Source: Candidatus Aenigmatarchaeota archaeon (lineage in GTDB: Archaea; Aenigmatarchaeota; Aenigmatarchaeia; CG10238-14; SpSt-28). Taken from it: a stretch of 5,869 bases of DNA. A program made the position numbers and the translations under genes. The stretch is from assembly GCA_025058985.1 (NCBI GenBank), contig JANXEB010000094.1, positions 1-5,869 on the forward strand, written 5' to 3'. A model generated the notes under the pieces. The model saw only the letters and a list, made by a program, of their open reading frames with translations. It was not told where the DNA came from and made no database searches. Position 1 is the stretch's first letter. Each line of letters opens with the position of its first letter. This document shows positions 1 to 5,490 of this stretch, in pieces.

Positions 1-42
1 ATTTTGCTTTTTCGGTTTTGGGAAACCTTAATTGTAAATTAG

Positions 43-303
43 GTACTAAAACCAGATATTATTTTAATAGAGGATGTGATCTGTCCCTATGAAAAGGAAG
101 CGTTTACAAGTTTATAAATTTTTAATTGATTAAAAGAAAACCCGGTTCTATTAATAGAAGATTGGAAAGGCTGAAGATGAAAGTTGAAGAATATAGTTTA
201 CAGTATTTACAGGAGAATTAAAATGGATAATAATTTGGTTATATGGATTTTTGTGGAAATTTATTGCCTCATTTTTATCAAAACGAAATTCTGGATTCAA
301 TAA
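43..303 (+). pseudogene. Possible decayed protein gene, unidentified
   Basis: Frame 1 of the plus strand contains protein-like segments separated by stop codons of all three types. Positions 43-114 read VLKPDIILIEDVICPYEKEA followed by FTSL. Positions 130-171 read LKENPVLLIEDWKG. Positions 181-300 hold a longer open piece ending in a hydrophobic stretch. The two 'L-I-E-D' strands with hydrophobic lead-ins look like beta-strands of an alpha/beta domain, and the segments stay in one frame, which fits decay mainly by substitution. Mixed TAG, TAA and TGA stops argue against a recoded gene. I do not recognise the family. It could equally be non-coding DNA that looks coding by chance. Confidence 0.25.
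146..159. repeat. 14-bp perfect palindrome
   Basis: TTCTATTAATAGAA reads identically on both strands. It lies inside the gene-free stretch upstream of the tRNA terminator. It could be a protein-binding site or a chance feature of AT-rich DNA; nothing nearby shows a role. Confidence 0.3.
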
Positions 304-366
304 AAATAAAGATGTATAGATTTCAAATCGGCAAATTATTTATTACAAACCCAAAACATTTAATGT

Positions 367-373
367 AAAAAAA
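367..373 (-). terminator. Oligo-T terminator of tRNA-Ala
   Basis: Read on the minus strand, seven consecutive T residues begin 10 nt after the tRNA discriminator base. Archaeal RNA polymerase terminates at short oligo-T tracts without needing a hairpin, so this run is well placed to end the tRNA transcript. Confidence 0.6.
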
Positions 374-383
374 TCCTAGACGA

Positions 384-455
384 TGGACCGGCTGGGATTT
401 GAACCCAGAGCCTCTGCCACGCCAGGGCAGCGATCTACCATTGATCTACCGGCCC
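384..455 (-). tRNA. tRNA-Ala (anticodon GGC)
   Basis: The 72-nt minus-strand sequence folds into a complete cloverleaf. The acceptor stem is GGGCCGG paired with CCGGTCC. The D stem is GATC with GATC around loop AATGGTA. The anticodon stem is CTGCC with GGCAG around loop CTGGCGT, the variable loop is 5 nt, and the T stem is CTGGG with CCCAG around TTCAAAT. Loop positions 34-36 are GGC, which reads the Ala codon GCC. The acceptor stem carries the G3:U70 wobble pair that is the main identity element for alanyl-tRNA synthetase, so two signals agree. The discriminator base is A at 384. CCA is not encoded (the next bases are TCG), so it must be added by CCA-adding enzyme. There is no intron, so this tRNA is not an EndA substrate. 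GC is 45 of 72 bases, far above the flanking DNA. Confidence 0.97.
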
Positions 456-473
456 TTAATAATCTATATTATT

Positions 474-507
474 TGCATAACACAAAAATTTAATAGGATA
501 TTTTTGT
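474..507 (-). promoter_or_regulatory. Candidate tRNA-Ala promoter
   Basis: Upstream of the tRNA on the minus strand there are two possible TATA-like boxes. One reads AAAAATATCC (507 to 498) and sits about 27 nt before a TGCA motif (478-475) that resembles the initiator-region 'box B' known from methanogen stable-RNA promoters. The other reads TTAAATTT (493 to 486), which would give a leader of about 8 nt. The sequence alone does not decide between them. The spacer up to 555 also has to hold the promoter of the divergent phosphoesterase gene; its best candidates are the T/A-rich runs at 521-541. Confidence 0.35.
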
Positions 508-555
508 TTAACTTTTGCGATTAGATTTTTAGTTTTTAAAACAAAATTTATTTTA

Positions 556-1269
556 ATGATAGTAGCTGCGACCTCCGATATTCATTCACCAATATACTAT
601 GAAAGTTTTGTTAAAGCAACAGATATGATGCATGTAAAGCCAGACGTATTTTTATTCGCAGGAGATGTTGTTGATAGAGGCAACGTAGACGAATATCAGA
701 AAATTCTAAATGCATTATTCGGCAAAATAAATTGTCCTATAGTTGCGTGTTTTGGCAATTCAGAATTTGGTAAAGAAAATATAGAGAAAATTAAAGAAAA
801 ATATAGGCAGGTGATTTTTCTCGAAGATGAGACTATCTTGTTAAATATTGGTGAAAAAAATGTTGGAATAGTAGGTAGCAAAGGCAGTTTAGACAGACCA
901 ACTTATTGGCAATCGAAAAATATACCAAATATAGAAGAGGAGTATGCTAGCAGAATTGAAAAGATAAAAAAGTTATTGTTGGAGATAAGGTCGGAAATAA
1001 AAATACTGTTATTGCATTACACACCAACTTATAAAATTCTTGAGGGAGAAAATCCAAACATTTATCCTGAGTTAGGGAGCAAAAAAATGGAAGATGTTCT
1101 ATTGGCAACTAGACCCAATTTAGTTGTTTGCGGCCATTCGCACAAGGGTAAAAAACAAGTTTGGATAGATGGAATACCTATATTCAATGTCAGTTTTCCG
1201 TTGAATGAAAAAATTGTGATAATAGATACTGAAAAAGATTTAAAATATGGATTGGGGAAATTTTTTTGA
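556..1269 (+). CDS. Calcineurin-type metallophosphoesterase
   Basis: This 237-residue protein belongs to the calcineurin-like metallophosphoesterase superfamily, whose members hydrolyse phosphomono- or diesters with two metal ions. The metal-binding motifs appear in the expected order: D8-x-H10, G36-D37-V-V-D40-R41-G, G67-N68-S-E70, H154 in LLLHYTP, and G193-H194-S-H196. The third motif reads GNSE rather than the common GNHD or GNHE; the metal-ligand Asn is kept, and this position varies among small archaeal members. There is no signal peptide or membrane segment, so it is probably cytosolic. The substrate cannot be told from sequence. The start is well fixed because the DxH motif begins only eight residues in. 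No Shine-Dalgarno site precedes it. It diverges from tRNA-Ala and converges on the small membrane-protein gene, with a 57-nt gap. Confidence 0.9.
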   Translation: MIVAATSDIHSPIYYESFVKATDMMHVKPDVFLFAGDVVDRGNVDEYQKILNALFGKINCPIVACFGNSEFGKENIEKIKEKYRQVIFLEDETILLNIGEKNVGIVGSKGSLDRPTYWQSKNIPNIEEEYASRIEKIKKLLLEIRSEIKILLLHYTPTYKILEGENPNIYPELGSKKMEDVLLATRPNLVVCGHSHKGKKQVWIDGIPIFNVSFPLNEKIVIIDTEKDLKYGLGKFF

Positions 1270-1286
1270 GAAATTTTTATTATTTT
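1261..1286 (+). terminator. T-rich terminator of the phosphoesterase gene
   Basis: Seven T residues (1261-1267) run into the TGA stop and are followed by T5 (1274-1278) and T4 (1283-1286). A cluster of T-tracts of this kind is the usual archaeal termination signal. On the other strand, a T5 run at 1317-1313, 10 nt past the stop of the converging gene, may serve that gene. Confidence 0.4.
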
Positions 1287-1326
1287 CAAAACTTTACAAA
1301 ATTTGACAAGGCAAAAATTAAAGAGT

Positions 1327-1746
1327 TTATTTGTTTAAAAGTTTTGCTTCACCTCTATTACTTGAAAGAACTATAATATCAAAATTTTTATCCCATTCCA
1401 ATTGCAATATTTCACTTTTTCTACTTTTTATACTTGAAACACCATTTAATATCTTTACTTCATTTCCATCAACACGCACTGAAAGATTTTTTGCTTCTGA
1501 AAAACCTCTATTCTTTACTACCAAAATCAAATTACCATCTTTATCTCTGCCCCAACTCTCTATGCTTATAGAAAAAATATTTTTCAGCCCAAATTTGTCG
1601 GAATAAGGTATTTGTCCAAAAATGAGATAAAAACCTGCAAAGAACAATAAAAATAAAAGCAATATTTTGAAGATATCACCTATTATTTTTGTTGCAAAAA
1701 ACAATCCTACAAAAATTAAAATTACACCTAAAACAATTTGCCACAT
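1327..1746 (-). CDS. Small membrane protein with CARDB-like domain
   Basis: This 139-residue protein is not recognised as a named family. Two hydrophobic helices (about residues 2-17 and 28-43) are joined by a short loop with K20, D24 and K27. By the positive-inside rule, the loop is cytoplasmic and the C-terminal half lies outside. Residues 60-135 look like a small beta-sandwich: the segment LVVKNRGFSEAKNLSVRVDG (75-94) resembles the 'V-x-N-x-G-x-x-x-A-x-N' core of CARDB and related Ig-like adhesion domains. It lies 6 nt after tmk in the same reading frame, separated only by TAA-TTA-AAC before its ATG, so the two are almost certainly co-transcribed. There is no Shine-Dalgarno site. A role at the cell surface is inferred; a link with dTMP metabolism is not apparent. 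Confidence 0.75.
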   Translation of the reverse strand: MWQIVLGVILIFVGLFFATKIIGDIFKILLLFLLFFAGFYLIFGQIPYSDKFGLKNIFSISIESWGRDKDGNLILVVKNRGFSEAKNLSVRVDGNEVKILNGVSSIKSRKSEILQLEWDKNFDIIVLSSNRGEAKLLNK

Positions 1747-1752
1747 GTTTAA

Positions 1753-2421
1753 TTATTTGATTTTTTCTTTTAAAATCTTGTCGATTTTTTCGATTATTTC
1801 TTCGTGTATTTCTTCTATAGTTTTCAATTTTTTATTTTTAACACAATTTATTACTATCCATCTTTTGTCAGAAGCTAGCTCTAAATATGTTTTTCTCACA
1901 TTTTCTTGAAAATTTAAATCTTCTTCTAATATGTCTTTTTTTCTTTCACTCAAATATTCTTTTTTTTCTCTCATTTCTATAAGTTGTGAAGAATAATTCA
2001 CCGGCACATCCAAAAAAATAATCACATCTGGTTGTGGTAATCTTGACTCTACCTTTTCTATCCATTTTATAAATTCTTTTTTATCTTTTACCAAACTACC
2101 TTCGAAGGCCATAGCAGATTGAGTATATCTATTGCAAACAATTATCTTACCTTCATTTAAGCAGTTATTTATAAAATTTTTAAATTGATATCTGTCTATA
2201 GCAAAAAGCAAAGCCGCTATTTCTGGCATATCCTCTTTCTTGCCAAACTCACCTCTTAAGAAAGCTGCCACATAACGGCCAAACAAAGTGTTGTAAGCTG
2301 GAAAGCTCAACTCCTCAACTTTATAACCCTTTTCTCTCAAATTTTTTGCAAGTAAATTTGCCTGCGTCTTCTTTCCAGAAGAATCTATACCTTCAAAACT
2401 TATAAAAAGTCCTTTTGGCAC
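1753..2421 (-). CDS. tmk: Thymidylate kinase (dTMP kinase)
   Basis: This 222-residue P-loop kinase phosphorylates dTMP to dTDP with ATP, an essential cytosolic step in making dTTP. The P-loop is FEGIDSSGKKTQ (residues 9-20), followed by the nucleotide-binding motif FPAYNTLFG (40-48), RGEFG (56-60), AIDRY (74-78), NRYTQSAMAFEG (97-108) and the strand VIIFLDVP (133-140). A basic, Arg- and Lys-rich LID-like segment follows at about 150-170. Two positions differ from the textbook form: the Ser/Thr after the P-loop Lys is K18, and the usual Asp of 'DRY' is N97. Both variants fit the thymidylate kinase subgroup with an 'R-G-E-F-G' insertion, as I recall it, so I do not read them as loss of function. 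The start is GTG at 2421: an in-frame TAG lies two codons upstream, and the P-loop begins ten residues in. It is the first gene of a two-gene operon. Confidence 0.93.
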   Translation of the reverse strand: MPKGLFISFEGIDSSGKKTQANLLAKNLREKGYKVEELSFPAYNTLFGRYVAAFLRGEFGKKEDMPEIAALLFAIDRYQFKNFINNCLNEGKIIVCNRYTQSAMAFEGSLVKDKKEFIKWIEKVESRLPQPDVIIFLDVPVNYSSQLIEMREKKEYLSERKKDILEEDLNFQENVRKTYLELASDKRWIVINCVKNKKLKTIEEIHEEIIEKIDKILKEKIK

Positions 2422-2471
2422 AATCTAAATTATTTATTCGAATTTATTTATTTTTTTAACAAATTATTTTC
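2422..2471. promoter_or_regulatory. Divergent promoter region, tmk / DUF63 gene
   Basis: This 50-bp spacer separates two head-to-head start codons. A TATA-like TTTATTTA at 2443-2450 is centred about 25.5 nt from both the GTG of tmk and the ATG of the DUF63 gene. That is the distance expected for leaderless archaeal transcripts starting at the first codon. Its reverse complement (TAAATAAA) is a weaker match to the archaeal consensus, and neighbouring AT-rich words offer alternatives. No Shine-Dalgarno site is visible for either gene. Confidence 0.5.
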
Positions 2472-3242
2472 ATGTTAAAACAATTCATTGAGGAGTATTT
2501 TATAAACCCTATAAAATACGGAGAAGGATACAACCTGGTAAACACATTAGCTTACTCATTTATTTTCATAATATTTGCTGTTCTGACCTTTGAAATCTTC
2601 AAGAGAATGAAAATAAAAGTGGATTTTAAACTATGCCTGGCTATAGCCCCATTTATACTTTCATTTATAGTTTTAAGAGTTTTAAGAGATGCGGAGATTG
2701 TTAAAGGATATGTTTTTATGACACCTTTTATTTGGTTAATTTCATTTTTGTTTATACTCTCATATCTTCTACTCTCAAAATTCTTAGAGAATAAATATGG
2801 CTTGCCATTCCACAAATTTATGTTCATATCCGGTTTTATATTGTTTTCATTTTTGATAGGTTTTTTAAATGTGAAAAATTTGAAAGCCCTAGTTTATATG
2901 CTACCTTTTCTAATAATAACAACAATAATTCTTTTGAAACTAAAAGAAACAACAGAAAACAAGATAGTTTTAGGTTTACATGTCTTTGACTCTATCACTA
3001 CTGCTGTATCTCTAAAATGGTTTGGTTATGTAGAACAACATGTTTTACCTAAATTAATAATAAGCATAACAAAAACTCCATTTTCATTCATTTTTGTGAA
3101 ATTTTTAATAGTTTACCTTTCCATGAAGCTTATAGATAAAAATGAAGATAGAGAATTTACAAATTTTATAAAAATGCTAATAGCAATCCTAGGCTTAGCC
3201 ACAGGTGGAAGGAGTTTTCTAAGATTAATTTGTGGTGTATGA
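2472..3242 (+). CDS. DUF63 family polytopic membrane protein
   Basis: This 256-residue integral membrane protein of about seven hydrophobic segments matches the archaeal DUF63 family. The N-terminus carries the typical 'YFI-x-PI-x(4)-GYN-x-VNT' pattern (Y9 to T25). LRVLRDA (68-74) follows, then TPFIW (84-88), H170-V-F-D173-S, Y186-V-E188-Q-H190-V-L-P, and a closing ILGLATGGRSFLR (239-251). The length is normal for the family. No function has been established for DUF63 that I know of. The conserved His, Asp, Glu and Arg residues at or within membrane helices would suit an enzyme or ion-binding site, but that is inference. It shares a short divergent promoter with tmk and ends three bases from the stop of the pilin-like gene on the other strand, with TTTTT at 3243-3247 as a possible terminator. 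No Shine-Dalgarno site precedes the ATG. Confidence 0.88.
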   Translation: MLKQFIEEYFINPIKYGEGYNLVNTLAYSFIFIIFAVLTFEIFKRMKIKVDFKLCLAIAPFILSFIVLRVLRDAEIVKGYVFMTPFIWLISFLFILSYLLLSKFLENKYGLPFHKFMFISGFILFSFLIGFLNVKNLKALVYMLPFLIITTIILLKLKETTENKIVLGLHVFDSITTAVSLKWFGYVEQHVLPKLIISITKTPFSFIFVKFLIVYLSMKLIDKNEDREFTNFIKMLIAILGLATGGRSFLRLICGV

Positions 3243-3245
3243 TTT

Positions 3246-4412
3246 TTAAATTACAACCTCCATGTTGCTCAAAGTAAATCTGCCATGCCCAATAACAGTA
3301 AAAATAACATAATTCGTTCCAACCTTAACATCATTTGGACCAAAGTTTACGCTTAAACTTTTCCCTATCGCATAAGATGAAATGTAATCAAGTTGATTTT
3401 CCTTACCAGAAGCGTCTTTAATTTTTATTGCTAGATTGCCATTAAAATCTGTATCCAATATTGTAAAACTTATCCTACCTTTTTTACCTCTTTCAAGTTT
3501 TTCCATATCTTCATCTGTAATTTTGAAAGAAAACGCCCTACTCTTTGTTGCTTGCTCTCTATGAGTTATTATTATTTGCACATCATCAAGCTTGTAGCTT
3601 GTATCTCTTTCAGTATAAAACTCTATTGTGTTTACACCATTTACAAGACCCACATCAAAAATTTCAAATGTTTTACTAAAACTTCCAGAAGGTATACCGC
3701 GGAAAAATTCCTTTCCATTTATTTTTATTATCAAATCTCCTGTACCTTCCCTTTCTTCTACATTAAATTTTACTTCACCCCTTGAAAAACTCTTCAATTC
3801 GCTTCCATAAAGCAGGAAATCATATCTTTTGATAACGTTGCCATAAATGTTTATTCCAAATTCTACTTTTTCTATATTGTAAATATTTGTTGACCAAAAC
3901 TGCAAACCAGGCATACTAGAGCTAATTTCTATGACGTTATAACTTTTTAATATACTCCTTTCTACTGGTATTTTTATCTTACCCGGATTTGCTTTTTGAC
4001 TATAAACAACTTCATCGTTAACCCTGACTATTATTTTGCCGTTGCCGCTCTCAAGAACATACAACTCCACCCAACCATCTATAACATTGTCCAAATTATC
4101 AGCAATCTCAGCACTAAAAGAAAATTTTTTGTTTTCAAACAAACCTCTACTCACTTCAATATATTTTCGTGTTTCTATTGTTTGCGAGCCAGCCGTATGG
4201 CTTGTGGTAAAATCACCTATTCTTATACTTCTTGGCACATCTTCATCAAAAGTTCCTATAGTGAAGATTTCTCGAGCTTGCGTAAAATTTTCTGTCTCGT
4301 TAACACCCACTCTAGGAGTCCCCCAAAAGAATAAGAGTATTATAATAGTAAGCATTCCAGTAAAAAATACCCATATAAATTCGTCTATTTTCGCTTGGCC
4401 CTTTAAAGGCAT
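3246..4412 (-). CDS. Pilin-like surface protein, triple beta-sandwich
   Basis: This 388-residue protein has no named family that I recognise. It opens with MPLKGQAKIDEF and then a helix at 12-30 (IWVFFTGMLTIIILLFFW is its core). A short basic leader ending in K-G, Q at +1, an acidic residue at +5 (D10) and an immediate hydrophobic helix are the hallmarks of the archaeal class III signal peptide, cleaved between G5 and Q6 by a PibD/EppA-type prepilin peptidase. Residues 31-95 are a unique linker with possible N-glycosylation sequons (N38-E-T, N42-F-T). Three related units follow at about 97-191, 197-284 and 295-388. Each holds a strand of type G-[KDN]-[IL]-x-I-[RK]-[VI] (125, 225, 325) and a later N-x-[IV]-[EI]-[IF] strand (159, 261, 367). 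It is probably a cell-surface filament subunit, adhesin or anchored surface protein. The frame stays open to 4514, but starting at 4412 gives the right leader and avoids overlapping Pelota. Confidence 0.8.
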   Translation of the reverse strand: MPLKGQAKIDEFIWVFFTGMLTIIILLFFWGTPRVGVNETENFTQAREIFTIGTFDEDVPRSIRIGDFTTSHTAGSQTIETRKYIEVSRGLFENKKFSFSAEIADNLDNVIDGWVELYVLESGNGKIIVRVNDEVVYSQKANPGKIKIPVERSILKSYNVIEISSSMPGLQFWSTNIYNIEKVEFGINIYGNVIKRYDFLLYGSELKSFSRGEVKFNVEEREGTGDLIIKINGKEFFRGIPSGSFSKTFEIFDVGLVNGVNTIEFYTERDTSYKLDDVQIIITHREQATKSRAFSFKITDEDMEKLERGKKGRISFTILDTDFNGNLAIKIKDASGKENQLDYISSYAIGKSLSVNFGPNDVKVGTNYVIFTVIGHGRFTLSNMEVVI

Positions 4413-4455
4413 ATACAATATCTTTTTGTTTTTTATACTAATATCTTTTATTGGT
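4413..4455. promoter_or_regulatory. Divergent promoter region, pilin-like gene / Pelota
   Basis: This 43-bp spacer lies between two head-to-head ATG codons. The plus strand has TTTTATAC at 4431-4438; the minus strand reads TATAAAAA from 4437 to 4430, a very good archaeal TATA box. Its centre is about 22 nt from each ATG, slightly short of the usual 26-27, so transcription may start at or just inside the first codon, or neighbouring words may be used. No Shine-Dalgarno site is visible on either side. Confidence 0.5.
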
Positions 4456-5490
4456 ATGAAAATTTTAAAGATTTCGGAGAAATTGCAAAAAATAAAGATT
4501 AGGGTTGAAAACAACGATGATTTGTTTTACTTGAAGAATTTTATAGAAGTTGGCGATTTTGTAAAAGCAAAGACACCTAGAACTATATTTTTAGAAAGAG
4601 AAGGCGAAATAAAAAAAGTTGGTAAAAAATACATGCTAATAAAAATTATAGTAGAAAAGGTAGAGTTTCAAACAGGTTTATTTCAGTTAAGAATTTCTGG
4701 AAGAATAGTTGAGGCGCCAAAAAATGTACAACTTGATGCATATCATTCTATAGAGGTAAAGCCGGGAAAATATTTAACCATTACAAAAAAGGAATGGAAA
4801 ACCTATCAGATAAATAGACTTAAAGAGGCTGAAAAAAGGACACCAAACATAATGATCGTCGCTGCAGATACAGATCAATCAATTTTGGGTGTTCTGAAAA
4901 ACAACAGAGTTGAGATAATTTCTGAAATAAAAAACCCGTTTTCTTTGGTTTATGAGGAAAAAAAGATTTTTGAATACTATGAAAAAGTAGCTGAGGAAAT
5001 ATTAAATTTTGCGCCACAAATGAAAAACATCATTTTGTGCGGCCCAGGTTTTGCGAAAGATCATATAGCAAAAATCATAAGGGAGAAACCCGAAGTTTAC
5101 AAAAAAATAGTTTTAAGCTCTACTTCTTCATCTACAATTTCGGGTTTAAATGAAATTATAAAGTCTGGTTTTTTGGAGAAAGTTTGCGAGGAAAATCAAC
5201 TTTTGAAAGAAACAAAAATTATAGAAGATTTTTTCATACATCTAAAGAAAGACGATGGTTTTGCTGTCTTTGGTTTTGATAACGTCAAGATGGCTAAGGA
5301 TGCAAATGCTATAGATATTCTACTAATATCCGAAGAAAAATTGACAAAAGAAGTAGAAGATTTGGCTAAGGAAGTAGAAGCAAAAGGAGGCAAGGTGCAA
5401 ATAATTTCTACTTTGCATGATTTAGGTCAACAGTTTAGTGGCATTGGTGGCATTGGTGCTATATTGAGGTTTAAGCTAAAATGGAGTTAA
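4456..5490 (+). CDS. pelA: Archaeal Pelota (aPelota), ribosome rescue factor
   Basis: This 344-residue protein is the archaeal homologue of Pelota/Dom34, a relative of release factor 1. It enters the A site of stalled ribosomes with aEF1-alpha and works with ABCE1 to split them (no-go and non-stop rescue). The N-terminal Sm-like domain is about 1-125, with GDFVKAKTPRTI at 33-44. The central domain (about 130-245) has VAADTDQSILGVL, CGPGFAKDHI (195-204) and STSSSTISGLNEII. The C-terminal domain (about 250-344) ends with GGKVQIISTLHDLG (311-324) and GGIGAILRF (331-339). No GGQ motif is present, as expected for Pelota and unlike aRF1. Length is typical. The frame is open upstream to 4036, but that part is antisense to the pilin-like gene; the ATG at 4456 gives the canonical MKILK-type start. 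It diverges from that gene and overlaps the end of endA. Confidence 0.95.
   Translation: MKILKISEKLQKIKIRVENNDDLFYLKNFIEVGDFVKAKTPRTIFLEREGEIKKVGKKYMLIKIIVEKVEFQTGLFQLRISGRIVEAPKNVQLDAYHSIEVKPGKYLTITKKEWKTYQINRLKEAEKRTPNIMIVAADTDQSILGVLKNNRVEIISEIKNPFSLVYEEKKIFEYYEKVAEEILNFAPQMKNIILCGPGFAKDHIAKIIREKPEVYKKIVLSSTSSSTISGLNEIIKSGFLEKVCEENQLLKETKIIEDFFIHLKKDDGFAVFGFDNVKMAKDANAIDILLISEEKLTKEVEDLAKEVEAKGGKVQIISTLHDLGQQFSGIGGIGAILRFKLKWS

Larger units (their letters stand above)
1..383. other. Stretch without an intact gene
   Basis: This AT-rich stretch lies downstream of the 3' end of the tRNA-Ala gene and has no long open frame on either strand. Plus-strand frame 1 (starting at base 1) reads like protein for much of its length but is broken by stops at 40, 115, 127, 172, 178, 301 and 307; it is described separately as a possible decayed gene. 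A perfect 14-bp palindrome lies at 146-159, and the tRNA terminator T-run is at 367-373. I see no RNA gene, attachment-site duplication or insertion sequence here. Confidence 0.6.

Noticed and set aside
322..329. TTCAAATC matching the tRNA T-loop, as a possible attachment-site copy
   Set aside because: Only 8 nt match, the orientation is opposite to the tRNA, and no neighbouring tRNA bases are repeated.
1331..1606. Plus-strand open frame of 91 codons
   Set aside because: It is the antisense shadow of the CARDB-like membrane protein gene, which has clear helices and an operon position after tmk.
3552..3785. Plus-strand open frame of 77 codons
   Set aside because: It lies opposite the well-supported pilin-like gene, its composition follows from that gene's codons, and it matches nothing recognisable.
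4036..4455. 140-codon open extension upstream of Pelota on the plus strand
   Set aside because: It is antisense to the pilin-like gene, has no Pelota-like sequence, and the canonical Pelota N-terminus begins at the ATG at 4456.
4413..4514. 34-residue N-terminal extension of the pilin-like protein
   Set aside because: It would overlap the start of Pelota, and the shorter form beginning MPLKG gives a proper class III leader directly before the helix.
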